Origin: Symsagittifera roscoffensis
Lineage: Eukaryota > Xenacoelomorpha > Acoela > Convolutidae
NCBI RefSeq assembly: GCF_963678635.1
Contig: NC_087070.1
Span: forward strand, 46,109,467 to 46,173,466
DNA: 64,000 bases
Direction of reading: 5' to 3'
Made by a program: the position numbers and the translations under genes
Notes under the pieces: generated by a model
What the model was told of the DNA's origin: nothing
Seen by the model: only the letters and a program-made list of their open reading frames with translations
Database searches by the model: none
Shown: piece after piece, positions 21,627 through 34,962 of the stretch
Position numbering within the stretch: position 1 is the first letter of the stretch
Layout of the letters: every line of letters starts with the position of its first letter

Positions 21627-23389
21627 TACGTCACTGACGTGAATGTTTGAAAAGAAAATTGATATTAACCGAACCGAATCAGAAATTTCAGCTCAAATGA
21701 AATTCATCTGCTGAAAGTTACGTAAATAGCTTTCTCCAAATACGAATGTGGTAATGGCGCGAAAAAAACGTGACGCGGATAAAAAAATCTACCAAGTTAT
21801 CCAGTTTTCTCAATTTGGGTTAATGTTATCAAAACAGCGTCGATCATAAATTGTTCTAGAAATTTGAAGAGCCTACAGGGCATCTGTTTTTTCTTTGAAC
21901 TGGCAGTTGTAATGTTCTTTCTGTCAGTTGGCTATGTTTAAATAAACGGGACAAAACAAACAACAGTGGAAACTTCTAATGCGTTTGTTTTCAAATTGGG
22001 TTAGGATTAGACAAAAAGCGAAGAGAACAAAATGTGCTTAGAATTTCACCAGAAATTATTAGGGTGCTTTTTAGTGTAAAAAGCTGAACCAAAATTTTGC
22101 TGAAAAAATGGATCATGTTAGATTTTCTTAGTTTATCAAGAACTACACTAAAACTACCAAATTAATTGCTCGTTTTTTTTTGTCTGTGAAAGAGGCTGCT
22201 TTAAATATAATTTGTCATCAATTAACTTGATAGTTAGCGTAATTCTTGATAAACTATGAAAATAACTTGACCCATTTTTGGGGTAAAAGTTTGATTCCGA
22301 ATTACGCAAAATAAAATTGCACCGTAAAAATTGTGAAACTGCACCGTAAAAAAAGCAAATTTTTTCTCTTCACTTCTCGTCTAATCCTACAACAATTTAA
22401 GAAAAACGCGATTGAAATTGCACCGTAAAAAAGCAATTTTTTTCTCTTCAGTTCTTGTCTTATCCTACCACAATTTAAAAACAACGCGATTGAAGTTTCT
22501 GTTGTTTTTAGTCTGGTTAACTAAAATCAGCTTCATTTCATATATGTAATGATTTTTTTCAGGAACAATCTTAAAAATGGTTCAGGCTCAATTTTGATTT
22601 TTTTTTGTGGTTGTACTTTTGATTTCTTTTTCAAGTTAGTTTCATTTCCTCTGTTAAAAAGAACGCAAACTCAACTATCAAACAGCAAAATTGTAAAGGT
22701 CACAAAAAACCTGATCGATTTTTTGTTTAGAAAGTAATTTTAGTTTCCAGTTTTCCAAGCGGAATTGAAAATTTACCTTTTGATCTAGTTTTCTCAAATT
22801 GGTTTTTTTTTCTGGAAAGTTCACAAAAAAATGTGAATGACTCGTTTTAAAAATTAACTGAATTTACTTTTCTGAATTTCCAGCGGGATGTAAAAATTGT
22901 TCATCTGCAATTTTCCATCTGCTTTTGGCTATGTTTGAATTAACTGATTAAAAAGAAAGACAACAATTCTACGATATTGTTACTGGGTAAAATATTCTGA
23001 CTTAAATAAGTTTTTGTAACAAAAACAAGAAAAAAAATTCCAACACACTAATGATGAAAATGACTTGGATCAAGTAAAATGAAACGTATCAGGGAGTAAA
23101 AAGAAGAGATAACTAATGTTTCCGCTCGTAGTTAAATTAAAAAAGAAAATGAAAGGTAGTAGGGTACCGCACAAGGGATGGTGTTCCCTGTCTTCTCAGT
23201 AGGTGGGGTGTGGTTACCTCCGTACCTCGCTCTGGGGAATGGAATCAACTCCCAATCTCTGTTTTCGACACTTTTTCTACTGCTTTCCTACTGGGAGTGA
23301 GGGGATGTCTTGATTCAATAGCCTTTGGTTGATTTTTTTTGCATTCTTCTTCTCAAGTCAACTTGTTTTCACTCTCTTGTTTGATGATT
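21627..23389. other. Gene-free repeat-rich stretch
   Basis: No gene is supported here. About 22020-22490 is related to the interior of the MITE at 6602-6979, sharing GACCCATTTTTGGGG and TTTTTTCTCTTC...CAATTT motifs. Two diverged tandem copies of the latter segment lie near 22365 and 22437. Confidence 0.6.
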
Positions 23390-25799
23390 TTAAAATGCGG
23401 GAATAATCATAATCACGATTGTTAAACCAAACTGCTGGAGGATGAGAATTTCTGAATCAGATTTTTTAGTCATGAACACTTGAGCGGCCACCCTAATCAG
23501 AAATGGGTTTGGGGAACCTATATGTGAGCCTAACATGGGGCGGAAAAAACTCCCTGAGGCGATCTTTACTTCACATGACCTGCTATACAATCGGGGCCGG
23601 TGAACAGTTGTGTCACCCGGCCAAGTGACCAGGTTTCACATGAGGATTATTTTTCAAGTAGCCAGAAAATATCGCCAATTTCTAAAGGAGATTTGTTTAT
23701 GATCCGATGTTGAGATTTGGCATGTGTACAGCAACAAGCCTGCTTCAGATGTTGTGTAACCTAATTTATTTGCGTCCAGTCTGAAGACTTGAGCGCACCC
23801 TTTTCGTCCAGCATGCAGGCTGGCAAAGTTAAAAAAAATCTCCCCAGTATGAAGTGGTTTGTGGTTACTGGATCTTCGTCTTAATGATCGCTTCGTAAAT
23901 GGGTTAGTGGTCTTGAGTTTGTGAAGCTTTCTGTTTCGACAACAATCGTAGTGGAAACGTGCCATGTCAGTTTTGCTGAACCATGGTTTATCAGGAGAGC
24001 TCGTTTGATAATCTGAACTAGTCCCTCCCACCGCCCACCAAAACAAGGAGCGGAATTATGGTTGAGGCGCCATTCAACAGAATGATTGAGCATGTTGTGA
24101 TTCAGAAACTCTTGGTCTTGGTTGAGCGGTTTCTTTCATAGTTGCTACCTGGCGCCGAAAAATTTGAACTGTTGTCACTTAGTGAAACACTTCGTTGTTG
24201 AAGCGGGGAATTGGACCTTCGTGTAGACGAAATGCAAGTTTTTAGAGTTTAGTTCTCGGTAGTTTCTAAGTGAGTTGCCCTTGGTACGAGGCAGTTTAAT
24301 ATACACATATAAGTTTTTTTATCTTCCTTTTTGCACCCAATAGTAGATGATCCAATGTAATCGAAGCCTACAACAGAAAAGAGACAGGTACTTTACTCTG
24401 TGGGAACCTGTTAACAGGCAAATTTGCCATAGGAGGTTGAAGGTGAACCTGTAAATCGTCGACAGACGAAGCATCTGAATGCAATGCTCCGCAGATACTC
24501 TCGAACGACAAACATTTGTGCTGAACAAGTACATGTGCTGTAGTACATGCGCTGAACAAACATCTGATATGTTTTGTTCGGAAATGCATGCAAATTTTTG
24601 ACACTTTGTTTAAACAATTTCGTTGTGAGTTTTTTGGCACTGAAATGATTGAGTGTTTTGTGCTGAGTGCTGAGGGCTAATGAACTTCGTTTAGGTCTTC
24701 CAACAGCACGAGGCAGATTGTTGTGACCAAATGGAGATAATTGCAACAATTTGTTTTGTGTGGTTGGGTGTCGGTTATTTGCTATGTTTGCGATCTCGTT
24801 TCCCAAAGAATTCTTTTGCGATGCTTTGGACAAGTATTCACGTGCTTCACCATAGTCTTTGATATGTAAATCGAGGGAAAACGTAAAATTAGCAAAGTTT
24901 TAAATCTGAAAAACCCTTGTTGTTCCACGCAAAAGTTTCCTCCGGGAAAAAAACTTTGATTCGCCGATGACTGATTTTAAAGTAGTTACCTTGTCCATTG
25001 AGTTCGTCGATTAGCTTGCTCTATGTGTAGTCCACAGTTCTTCATCGTGTATAAAGACGTCTATTGGTTTCAACCACATGGTGGGTTTCTCCTGAGGTTG
25101 AAGACCACGTGCAATTTAGTCAGCAAGTTTAGGTTTTCCCCCTAAAAACTTTCTTTTTTCAGAAATGATTTTATCTTTAATTTCACGCACGCGGTGAGCC
25201 ACATAGTTTTTTTTAACTTATCAGCCAAGTTAAGGATAGTTTTAATCCAGCCATGTACAGCAGTGCTGTCACGCCAAAAATGTTTGTCTTTGGTTATCTT
25301 AGAGTGATGGTTGTCGACGAAGAGAGCTAAGAGTGCTCCAAGTCTATCTACTTGTAATTCGAGTTTATGTATACTTATCTGTTATATCGGCACAAATTTT
25401 GCCCGACTTGTCAGAAAAGAGCACTAGGTTTGAATATTATCACAAACACAAATTTAGATCACTGCGCCTTACGCAATGTGTGAGACGTCGGTAAAGATGT
25501 GTAGCTGACAACTTGGGTTAGAAAAAGAGGTTCAACTTGGTTTTCAAACTGAAACATTTTGTTGTTTCGATTGAGAGAGAAGCTAGATACCTGTCAATCC
25601 AAACTTGTACTTCATAGCGTTTATTATTAAGCAGGTTATCGCATACACGGCCATTTTTCCAATCACCTTGAAGGATAATTTTTAATGATAATACTAATGA
25701 GTTGGTGATACCAAGATGGTCAATTAGATTTAAAAGGCCTTTGGTATTGTGAACTAAAGATTTGAACACAAATAAAATTCTGAAAAACAAGTATTTCAT
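23390..25799 (-). pseudogene. Decayed BEL/Pao-type LTR retrotransposon pol
   Basis: Read from 25799 down to 23390, broken frames follow the order of BEL/Pao pol. An RT-end/RNase-H-like segment (25799-25518) reads GLLNLIDHLGITN...WIDRYLASL. Near 25300-25140 is FWRDSTAVHGWIK, then after a frameshift YVAHRVREIKD. The pre-integrase zone (24833-24411) contains LSPFGHN and a GRPKRSSL segment. Integrase (24093-23881) carries NHNSAPCFGGRWEGLVQ, a BEL/Pao-specific pattern, then NSRPLTHLRSD and, after a stop, TTNHFILGR. Many stops and shifts make it inactive. No LTR pair was recognised. Confidence 0.8.
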
Positions 25800-27255
25800 G
25801 AAATTTGTTGTTATAAGCTGCAGTAAAACTTGTCAGCGCGAACAGGTGAGCATATTTTAGTCGCAATGTAAGAGTAGTTTAGTAGCTGGCTGAAGAAATA
25901 GATTTTTATTAAATGCATTTCCTAAGGTTGAAAGTTTCTTTTGGAAACTTAAATAATTTTTTGACCTTCTAGCTTGTTTTCAACATAACAACTGCCCGCT
26001 GGTTGTTTGCATGCTATAAAATGTCACCAGAAACAGCGAACTTTTTTGTTGCACTTAAGATTTTCCCTCGTTTTCTTTTTCAGGGCTTCATCTACCAAAG
26101 CATTTGGTTGAAACAAACTATTTTTTACGCTAATTGTATTCATTTCTCTTCGTTTTTGTCTTCAAAAAGCTGCTACGTGAAATGGATAGTTGACTCTGAT
26201 TGCCGATTTTCAAATGCTTAGGTCTCGAACTTGCATGTGTCAGGGCAACAAACTGCCAAAAGGTTTTTGAATGAGGGCGTTTTTTTTATCATGGAACTTC
26301 ATGTACCTCAAACCAAAAATACCGGAAAATCGCATTTTATTTGTGGTTTGGATTCTAAAAATATGCAAATAATAGATTTAATGAATGGACAAAATTAAAC
26401 CCAAGTTTAGATTATTCTCTCTAAAATGTCTAAGTTTAAGGACCATTTTGGACAAAGTTTACTTAAGATTTTAAAAGAATTTCTTACATCGACCCACAGC
26501 AAATGACCTAACTACCCTCTCCGAAAGTCCCACTTTTTAAATTGAATCTATTTACAGTTTTCCGGATCTGAAAATGCAGGTTTTCACTAACTGCACTAAG
26601 TTCTTCAAAACGCGTGAACTTGTAAGAAACAGCTGAGTTTATTAAAAATGCTGAAAAGTTTTTACATCGTATGAACGAATTTTTTTCTCTCATTCGAGAA
26701 AAAGTTCTTTTGGTTAAAAAATTTAGTGCAGATGGTAAAAACCTGGATTTTCACACCCGGCATAAATTAAGTCCGTGAAACCAAATTTGAAAAAATTCAT
26801 ACAGGGTAGCTTTGATCAATTGCTCTTGGTCCCACATCAGCACTTTTGCTCTTGGTCCCACATCAACAGGCTCTTTAGAGACATAAAAAACGCGAATTTG
26901 CGCTTAAATGTGCTCACTGGTGTATCTTGAAATTGTTTTCTCAGTCGATACACTTAAGTAGGTCGCGTGTAAATTTATTAAAATTAAACTTAAATTTATC
27001 TTTTTTACCCTCTAAAACTACCATATTTTAAAGTGATTTCGGAGCTAATTTTCCAGAGTTTTCAAGAACCCCATTTTTGCTCCAAACTTTCGAAAAATGG
27101 AAAGGAATTTTGGACTCCGGACGATTTTTTCCGGCCAATTCGGACTATATCAGAGTAAAGCGCGCAGATGACCATGAGTGGCACCATATAATAGCCATTG
27201 TGCTCCTAATTTGAAATTTAAAAAAAAATCAAAACTTGAAAAAGTTATTTCAAAT
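25800..27255. other. Gene-free AT-rich stretch
   Basis: No gene or RNA is supported. A 20-bp direct repeat, TTGCTCTTGGTCCCACATCA, occurs twice within 50 bases near 26819 and 26847. Confidence 0.55.
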
Positions 27256-27400
27256 CGAGGCCAAATTGTGTATTTTGTGAATTGTAAGCTTATTCCGCAA
27301 CAAGGACGCGCTCTTTTGTTCTTTTTTTGATCTTTCATTTTCTTTGATTGTTCAAACAAATTTTTAACAAATTTATCCAGTGCACAGTTTGGCCTCGTAA
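27256..27400. mobile_element. Short MITE (GAGGCC family), copy 1
   Basis: This is a shortened copy of a 198-bp family with termini TTACGAGGCCAAAYTGTGC, in the same orientation as the 61391 copy. It keeps the GCAACAAGGACGC and CAGTGCACAGTTTGGCCTCGTAA segments and lacks an internal piece. Confidence 0.75.
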
Positions 27401-28069
27401 TGTCCAGTGTGTTGTGAATATTTTCGGTTTTCCAACTCATTTAATCAAATTTTGATGAATTGGAAAAGTGTTGCTGAAATCTCAAATCAATCAATTGAGC
27501 TACAGTTTTAGCGCTATTTCAGCTAGATATAGTTTTTACTTGAATCTCTCTCTCCTTACTTAAAAAAATTTTCAGTAAATTGAAAAAACAATGAAAATGA
27601 AAATTTTAAATCGTTTTTTTTTGTTGTTTTGAAGTATTTTCTTTTGAAAAGTTGCTAAATTTGTTTATTTCAAATAATAGCGAAGCAAAAAAACCTGTTA
27701 CGAAATGTTTTGTGACCGAAATAGCTCTCTACTTTCTTGAGATGAGATCAGAGGCGTTATTGCTGAGAAATAATCATTTAAATGCTAATCAATTATCTGA
27801 ACTACGCTATTGCTTGTATATTTGCTAACGCCGATGACAATCGCATACCTTAACAATATCTGGTTGCCGAAGACAAAATTTTGATATTGTTTTTAAAAAT
27901 TTCGATTGGTAAAAGGGTATGGCAGTTGTTTTCAAATATCAGTGTTTTTAAGGCACTTGTTTTTGTTCCTGCGGTTAATGAGTCTATAGTGGAGACTGTT
28001 ATACAATTTACGTATATTACTTTATTGTATGAGTTTTGTCACGGTCAACGCTATAGTTAGCGTTGAGCA

Positions 28070-28267
28070 TTATGAGGCCAAACTGTGCACTGGATAGGCG
28101 CACAATTTTGTGTCTGCATGTTCCTGGATTCCACAGGCAACTCTTTAAACAGGTAAAGTTTTTTTCGGAACAATCGAAGGAAAACAGAGAACAACAGAAG
28201 AACAAACGGAGCGTTCTTGTCGCGGAATCCGCTTACAATTCTCAAAATGTACAGTTTTGTCTCGTAA
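28070..28267. mobile_element. Short MITE (GAGGCC family), copy 2, inside an LTR
   Basis: A 198-bp copy has inverted ends (TTATGAGGCCAAACTGTGCA and TACAGTTTTGTCTCGTAA). The LTR sequence stops aligning with the 34.4 kb LTR where this insert begins, so the insertion postdates the retrotransposon. Confidence 0.8.
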
Positions 28268-28383
28268 TGAGTTAACGTATCGCCAGTGACAACGATGATC
28301 TAAAAATGAAGTTGATCTCCTTTTGCATCTTTTACGTAAAACGTATGTCGTTTACATCTTTTACTTAAAACGTATGTCGTTAC

Positions 28384-28650
28384 GTGACCTATCAGTATAA
28401 GTCTACATGGCACAGTCTCATCTGTAATTTAGTATATGAAATAGCAACATACGACATGAGGAGGGTGGTTGTCACAATCAAGAAGTTCAGTATGAACAAA
28501 CCACTCTACATTAAGATTCGACTCTTCACTGCAAAGGAAAGTGAAGGGTTGAAGCAAGTTGCCTATGTCAACATAACTTTGAATGAATTCAAAGAACTGT
28601 CCCAAATTTTGAGGGACTTTATCTTTGTTGAGAATTTTAGGGCCCAGTAA
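28384..28650 (+). CDS. Small ORF in retroelement leader, possibly PC4/Sub1-like
   Basis: An 88-codon ORF lies between the 5' LTR and the gag remains. From an internal Met at 28456 it reads MRRVVVTIKKF, then KPLYIKIRLF, an EGLK turn, VAYVNITLNEFKEL and a hydrophobic end. The alternating strands followed by an amphipathic helix resemble the single-stranded-DNA-binding fold of transcription coactivator PC4/Sub1. The resemblance is by eye only, and key basic and glycine positions are not all present. It could instead be the start of gag or a chance ORF. Confidence 0.3.
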   Translation: MTYQYKSTWHSLICNLVYEIATYDMRRVVVTIKKFSMNKPLYIKIRLFTAKESEGLKQVAYVNITLNEFKELSQILRDFIFVENFRAQ

Positions 28651-29559
28651 GGCTTTGTGATGATTTGTTTGTTTGGCAATTGAAATAATATCGATTCGAA
28701 ATTGTTTTTTTTTCTGACTGAAGTGTACTTTTAGAGTTAGAACTTTGGGTATTTGAGAAATCGAGCTACCGCAGTCTGGACGTGTTTTAGCGTGGCCCCT
28801 CGCAACATCCAATGGTACCCTGGAGGAACTGATCGCAGAAGTGTCAGTTGATAGTAGTTAATAATTTGGAAATAGATATCGAGGATATTCTGGAAGAAAT
28901 ACACAACACGAGGATACTTTCCCTATTTAGAAGATGGAAACGTTTTCTCAGTGTTTCGTTATGAGAGATGCTCGTAACGAAACTGCAGCCAGAGCGTGGC
29001 GAGAGGAAAAGACTCGTTGAACGGATGAAGAAAAACGTCTTTTTAAGGGTAGAACCCGGCTTGAAGGTGACAATAGGTTAAAGCCAAAAAACTTTTCATT
29101 GCTAGGAAACTAGAACCAAAGATACTTTTATCGGAAACTGCTCAGAAAATAATTGTTGTTAAAAAATTGTGGAGTTGTGGAAATTGGCAGTGGATGCTTT
29201 TCAACGGAAACCGAACGTTACCAACGGTATATTTATTCTGTTTGGACGAAAACAACGAAAGAACAAAGGAATGGAGGACTTTTCAGGTAGGTGCGTTGAG
29301 CGATTCAATCCGGGGGTGAGATTTTAAAACGAAAGATGAATCAATAGTACGTCATGCATTTAATTTCAATATGCAAAATCATGATATACGAAAACAATTA
29401 TGCATGGAGACGTTGAGTTCCCGGTAGACGCAGTACAATTCGCAGTAGTGAGAGATAGAGCGACGAACTGATGTACAAACGGGAGACTGATGGACTTCTC
29501 ATCAATCAGGATACATCACAACAGAGTCGGTGAATGACTTCAAGGACCAGAGGCAGGTC

Positions 29560-29700
29560 AAATGCCTTAAACTGTGGGAATTGGTTCAAACCGAATCACC
29601 GAGAGAACTGTCCGGCAAAGAATAAATTATTTTAAAAAATTCGGTGGTAGTGGGCACTTCCCCAAGCATTGCAAGAAGGAGGGAGTAAATCAAATTGATG
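29560..29700 (+). pseudogene. Gypsy gag end: degenerate double CCHC zinc knuckle
   Basis: One frame reads NCGNWFKPNHRENCPAK, then FGGSGHFPKHCKK about 20 residues on. Both follow the C-x2-C-x4-H-x4-C knuckle, with lost cysteines (a Trp sits where the second Cys of the first knuckle belongs). Two knuckles are usual for Ty3/gypsy nucleocapsid. A related knuckle occurs at 57.3 kb (KPNHRDHCEAR). Confidence 0.65.
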
Positions 29701-30329
29701 GCTCATGCGATTTTACTTTATATGTAAACAACGTGATTTGTGTTATTAAAGAGGAGAGAGATGAAAGAGATTTAGGAGTTTTTTGCAAAACACAGTATGA
29801 ACTCGGAAGTTACTAAACGCAAGATGGGCGAAAATCGTTGACAAAGCGATTTGAAGATAGACTGTGCAGGTGCAATATATTTTATATCGCTGGGCAATTT
29901 TCAATAATTGAAGGTGTGGGATAGATTCCTAGCAGTCAGATCGGTTCCAGTAGAAACTCGGAATTTGTTCTGTGCAACAAATGATGTGATCAAAATCATT
30001 GCACGCACTTTCATAGATATCGAATCGGAAGGGTGAATTGCCAAAAACGCAGAGTTGTTAATCGCCGATGGCGGTCAGAGATATCATTGGGACTGACATC
30101 CTACCGTCACTGTGTATCGAAGCTGGCCAAAAGATAGTTGAAGAGCCTTGAAGGAAGTAGCCGGGAATGAGAGCGAGTTTGAAGCTCTGTATTTTCCAAT
30201 ACAACGTAAAAACATCATTATTAGTACGAGATTTCTTGGATTGGTTTGACAGAAACGGAGCATTGAAAACTGCAAAATTGGAACGCAGTTTCACGAACCA
30301 TTACGTCCGATAGAAGTAAAAGGCAAGCG

Positions 30330-30880
30330 GTTCTCTGCTCACAAACAACCTAATGTCGATGAAACGATTGAGAAAAATTTGAAAGAAGGACACATTGTAA
30401 AACTCGAAAAACGTACGGAAGGTTGTTTCATCTTGTTAACGTCTCTAACCGCAATAGGAGATAGGTAGGTAAAGTTTACTAAGATGATCAATGAACAGAT
30501 TTAGTGGAATCGTTACCATATGCCCAGTAAGAATAAATTGGCCGATAATGTCGCGTTTACTATCAGTGAGAACACTACCAGCGCGAATTGGTTCTCGAAC
30601 ATAGACCTTGAATACGCAGATTCACAAAAATCGTTGAGTGAACTGCCGAGCCTTCTGAGAAATTTTAGTATTGTCGGACATAGTATATATTGTCAGTACA
30701 TACCGCTTCAAAACAAAGTTTTATGGTTCGGGAGACATGCCGAATGAATGTTAAGGAGTAACGTACTCAATGTTGGGACATTTGCCGGAGATACATCTTT
30801 ATTTAGACGATATTTTGATCGTGACCCGGGGATCCGAGGAACGCCAATGGCGTGAATTTCGCAATGTTTTGAAAGTATAA
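30330..30880 (+). pseudogene. Gypsy reverse transcriptase remnant
   Basis: Broken frames keep RT landmarks: an N-terminal block ending NLKEGHIVKLEK, then WFSNIDLEYADSQ (motif A, the aspartate kept), and LPEIHLYLDDILIVT (motif C, YLDD) near 30795. Frames change between motifs and stops are common. Confidence 0.75.
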
Positions 30881-33800
30881 GACGAAAATAATGCAGCCGC
30901 TAAATGGAGTTAACTTACAATTTTACAATATAAAAAAGAATGAATGAGGTTTTGATTGTCTAATAAGGGTACTGTGCCGGTTGAAAAAAACCTAATCGAT
31001 CATGAAAATGAAACAACCTGAAAACATCACAATTATAAGATACAAAATTGGGCCCATTAACCAATTTATTCGATTTTTAACAAATTTAGCCGCCTAGACG
31101 GAACCATTTTGAAACTTCAAAAATATTCACATTATGAATGGAGACCTACTCATGAATCAAAGTTTGTTAAAACGAAAAACATAGTAAATGATTTCGTCCA
31201 AAATCATCATTTTGACGTTAAAAAGCTAGCCAAGTGTGAATCGAAATAGGGCTCAGGGGCAGCAATGGAGCAATTGCATACCGGCGACTGGAAACCGATT
31301 TAGTATCCATCACGAATTTTGAACGACGAGGAGCTTACGTATCGTATTATTGAATTCGAGTTTTCGGCCGTAGTTTGGTCACTAACCCAGTTCCAGAACT
31401 GTTTTTTTGGGCTTTGGTTAAACTTATACTGATCATACTGCCCTATTGTCCTGTTTGTTAGAAGAAAAAACACAAAAACAAAACGGCTTAAACACGGTAA
31501 GTGCGGTAGGTAGATCATTCGCTGCCTTTCAATTATAAAATCGAACACATCCGGTTGTAAAATTATTGGGTTGATGGATTAATTATCTAAACACTCATTG
31601 GGAGTGCCTCCAAAATATCTAATTTAAATATTACATTCGTAGTTGCACAAATAATTGTAGTTAATAGGAACCATCGGCTATGGTTAGCACTGGCAAAAAA
31701 GACTAGCAACATTATGTCATCTGGAAAAAGGCGAATTATGTCATCTGGAAAAATGTGCAGCGAAGCAACTAAGTGTTGAGTTTGAAAGTGTCATTTCATA
31801 AGAGCTTGCACTGCGAATCTTTAACGCACAGAAAATCAGAGAACTGTAGAGTTTGCACGCTAAATAATCACCTAAGAGTTCAGTGAAAATTAAAATTAAA
31901 GAGTAAGTTGCTCGGGGCAGGAGGCCTCAGAAATACCTACAATAGCTGTCCATAGGCCTAATTCGATTCGACAGCCATCGGCTGATTCCGTTTTTTTCCC
32001 TCTGAAATGTTTCTGACCATAACTTTTGGTTGGCCGTATTTCTTTGACATTGATTTCATTGCCATTCTTACAAAGCAAATAATATCTTGATTTGTATTGT
32101 TGAGGCGTTAAACGTTGAAAATTAAGATCAGAAAAAACATGTAGGCCAGTTATTTAATTACACAGAACTAATGGCATCTTGTTTCTGGAGGCAGAATGGT
32201 TGTGCCAGCACAGCTAAGATCGCCAATAACAAAGCGTCTTCACGAGGGTCATTCGGTAATGTTCACCATGCCGGATGTTGCATGTAACTGTTTCTGGTAA
32301 CCCGTATTGCATATGAATCGAAAAATTGAGCTGACCGCGGTGAATTGCAAGCAGTGTAAATATTATTGGTAAAAGTTTGATATCGGTATTTCGGAATCGG
32401 ATATTACAAAAATAGAAATGTTGGGAAAAACCCAATCAAGAATTGCAATTAGACTTTCTGGACCGTTGCCAACAGTATGGCGTGCAAATAAATATTTGTT
32501 AATATGGTTAGATAGATTCTCGAAATTGCTTTTGATCCAAATTACGACACAGACAACTGAGGGCGTGATTAGGGACTTCTTTGACAATTAGATTGCCCTA
32601 CAAGCGATAACCAAGATGTTTCAGACCTACCGATGGTCTGCCTTTGCAGCAAAATCCAGTGGGAAATTCCTTGCTAAGAATAACATTCAGTTAGTATTTG
32701 TACCTTAAGGGATGCGCCGAGCAAATGGACTAGTAAAGAAGTGTTTTCGTACAATGCGAGAAAGAATTAAGGCATCTTTTATTTCAAAAAACCTAAGCCA
32801 GCGTTGAAAATTGCTTCAAATTAAATAATTTTAAAAATAAGGACAACAACGCATCAGTCAAGTAGCAATTGTTTTATTCCTTAGATAAAAACAAGATGTT
32901 CTCTGCATGGGTAACGCAGGCTTACGAACTTTCGGATGATAACACGATGATGGGAAAGTATGATCGGACTGAGCATCCACTGGCAAGCACTCAGGTACTC
33001 TAGAAAAGTAATGCCGAGGGAGCGAGTCGAGTAGCCACGAAAAAGCGCTCGGTTTGAGTGCGCAAAGAAAATATTATCATGTTTTTTGCAAAAATCAGGA
33101 TTGGTTAAAATCAGAACCGTACTTTGACATGTTAAACGAAAAGTGGTGCGCAAAGCTGATCATACAATTACACTGGCAATAGTGATTTGGACTGGATCAC
33201 AATTAACGGGGCAGGAAACGAAACTGATCGGGTTGCCTGAAGAGCAATCTATGAGAACACCGGATAAAGGAGTGAGAAACCCACAAACCGGAAGGATCGG
33301 GCTGTACATGGATTAAGAGGAAGTAGTGTGGTAATCCCAGGAACTAGTGGAATAGTCGATTCCTTTTGTCGTTGGCGGATGAGGCCGACAAAAATAACGA
33401 AACTCAGGAATACAATGGTTCAGCAGATATGGACATAAAAGGGGGAAAGCTTATCGTAAAGGAGAAGGAAAATTTACCTCAACAGCCGAAACAGTCAAAG
33501 TAGGGAAATTGAGTATTCCCTCGAAAGACTTTCGGCGGAAATATTGGAAACAAGCAGCCCGTTGGCTTGGACGCCCAATTTGGTTTTGCGTCATAATACG
33601 AGATCTTTGCCGGAAAATTCGTGGGCGAAAGGTTATTTCAAGTGTGATTTTTCTGATAGACTCATTTTGTTAGTGTAGTAAATATCGACAAGAGCTTCGG
33701 CGAGAAGCGCAACGAAACATTACAGGCAGCCCTGGGACCTTCAGTGTTAAGAACAGCAAGTAGACCTAGGGGATGAAAGCATTTGGGCAATTCGGTCGCA

Positions 33801-34962
33801 GTGAAGAAGTAGTCAGTTAGTCCTAAGAAAATTCCTAGCTCGAAGAAGCGTAATGCCGATGATACCTATTTCCACCGTGAAATGTGTAGTTTGTATTGTG
33901 GTGCGGATTTCAGTCAGGACGATGTGCAAGGTCTAAGTGAGGAGGTTTCCGGACACTTTGTGGATGTTTTGAACCATTTCGAAGGAGTGTGAAACATTCA
34001 AAGCAAAGCAATCAGTATCAATAATTGAAGCCCCAGGCAATACAATCGATGTGTTTAGATTGCAGAATCCATACCTGGGTGTATATCCATACGTTAGTGG
34101 AGATTCGAGCGGGGCGACTCGGATTTTGCTGCTGAATTATCTGCTATCAGCATGAACGAAGAGTACCATCGCCAGATTTTAGAAGAGCTGGAGAGCCTAT
34201 AAAAATTCACTTTAAAAACATAGTGTCGAAAAATGAGAGGATACTGATGGAAAACAGTAGAGAATGAAACAAAATTGAAACTTGTTAAATGAAGCAAAAT
34301 TGATTTCATGCAATGAATTGAAAACGACAGTGAGATAAATTTAAATTAGTCGAAGGACGAGTGTAATGGAGACTGTTATGTAACATACATATATTACGTT
34401 ATTTTGCATCATATAACTAATGAGTATTGTCAAAGTCAACTATGTTGAGGTTTTTATACCAGCTAGTATATGCATGCTAAGTGGCTCGTAACTGGTTATC
34501 GATAAGGAAGTGCAAAATTGCATGTATGAATTTATGCTCGATGCTCGATGTTGAGTCTAATTTTCCGATGAAGCATTGTAGTTAGCAGTGTGGTGGTCAA
34601 CTCTGAGTTTTGGTATCATTCAAAAAACCTTCTGAAGAGCATTGCACAATGATTTCTTATTAAAAAGGATCTCGTTTCATCACGTAATTGTGCGATGCAT
34701 GTCACAAAGATGAAGGCATGCAAAAATTGTTCTTAGCTAGTTTTTTGTTTCTTTTGTAGAATTTGCTCATATAGTGACTCAAATTGGAAGTGAATAGTTC
34801 ATTAAACGGTTCTTAACTTGTTTTTTACCATTATTTTTAGTTTTTGCGTGGATCAGGTTTCATTCATAGGTTTCTGAATTTGAATCTTCTCGGAGAATCA
34901 TCTTTTTTCGTTTCCAATTTTCAGGTAATTTATTGTTAAGAAAATAACCTCATCAGAATTAT

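Larger units (their letters stand above)
27990..34450 (+). mobile_element. Decayed Ty3/gypsy retrotransposon with LTR remnants
   Basis: The edges carry related sequence starting TGGAGACTGTTAT, at 27990 and 34368, and alignable for about 80 bases. I take these as the beginnings of the 5' and 3' LTRs. Inside, broken frames give a double zinc-knuckle gag end (29570-29690), RT (about 30330-30870) and probable RNase H/integrase remains to about 34.3 kb. The 5' LTR was later split by a MITE (28070-28267). The element is inactive. Confidence 0.75.
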
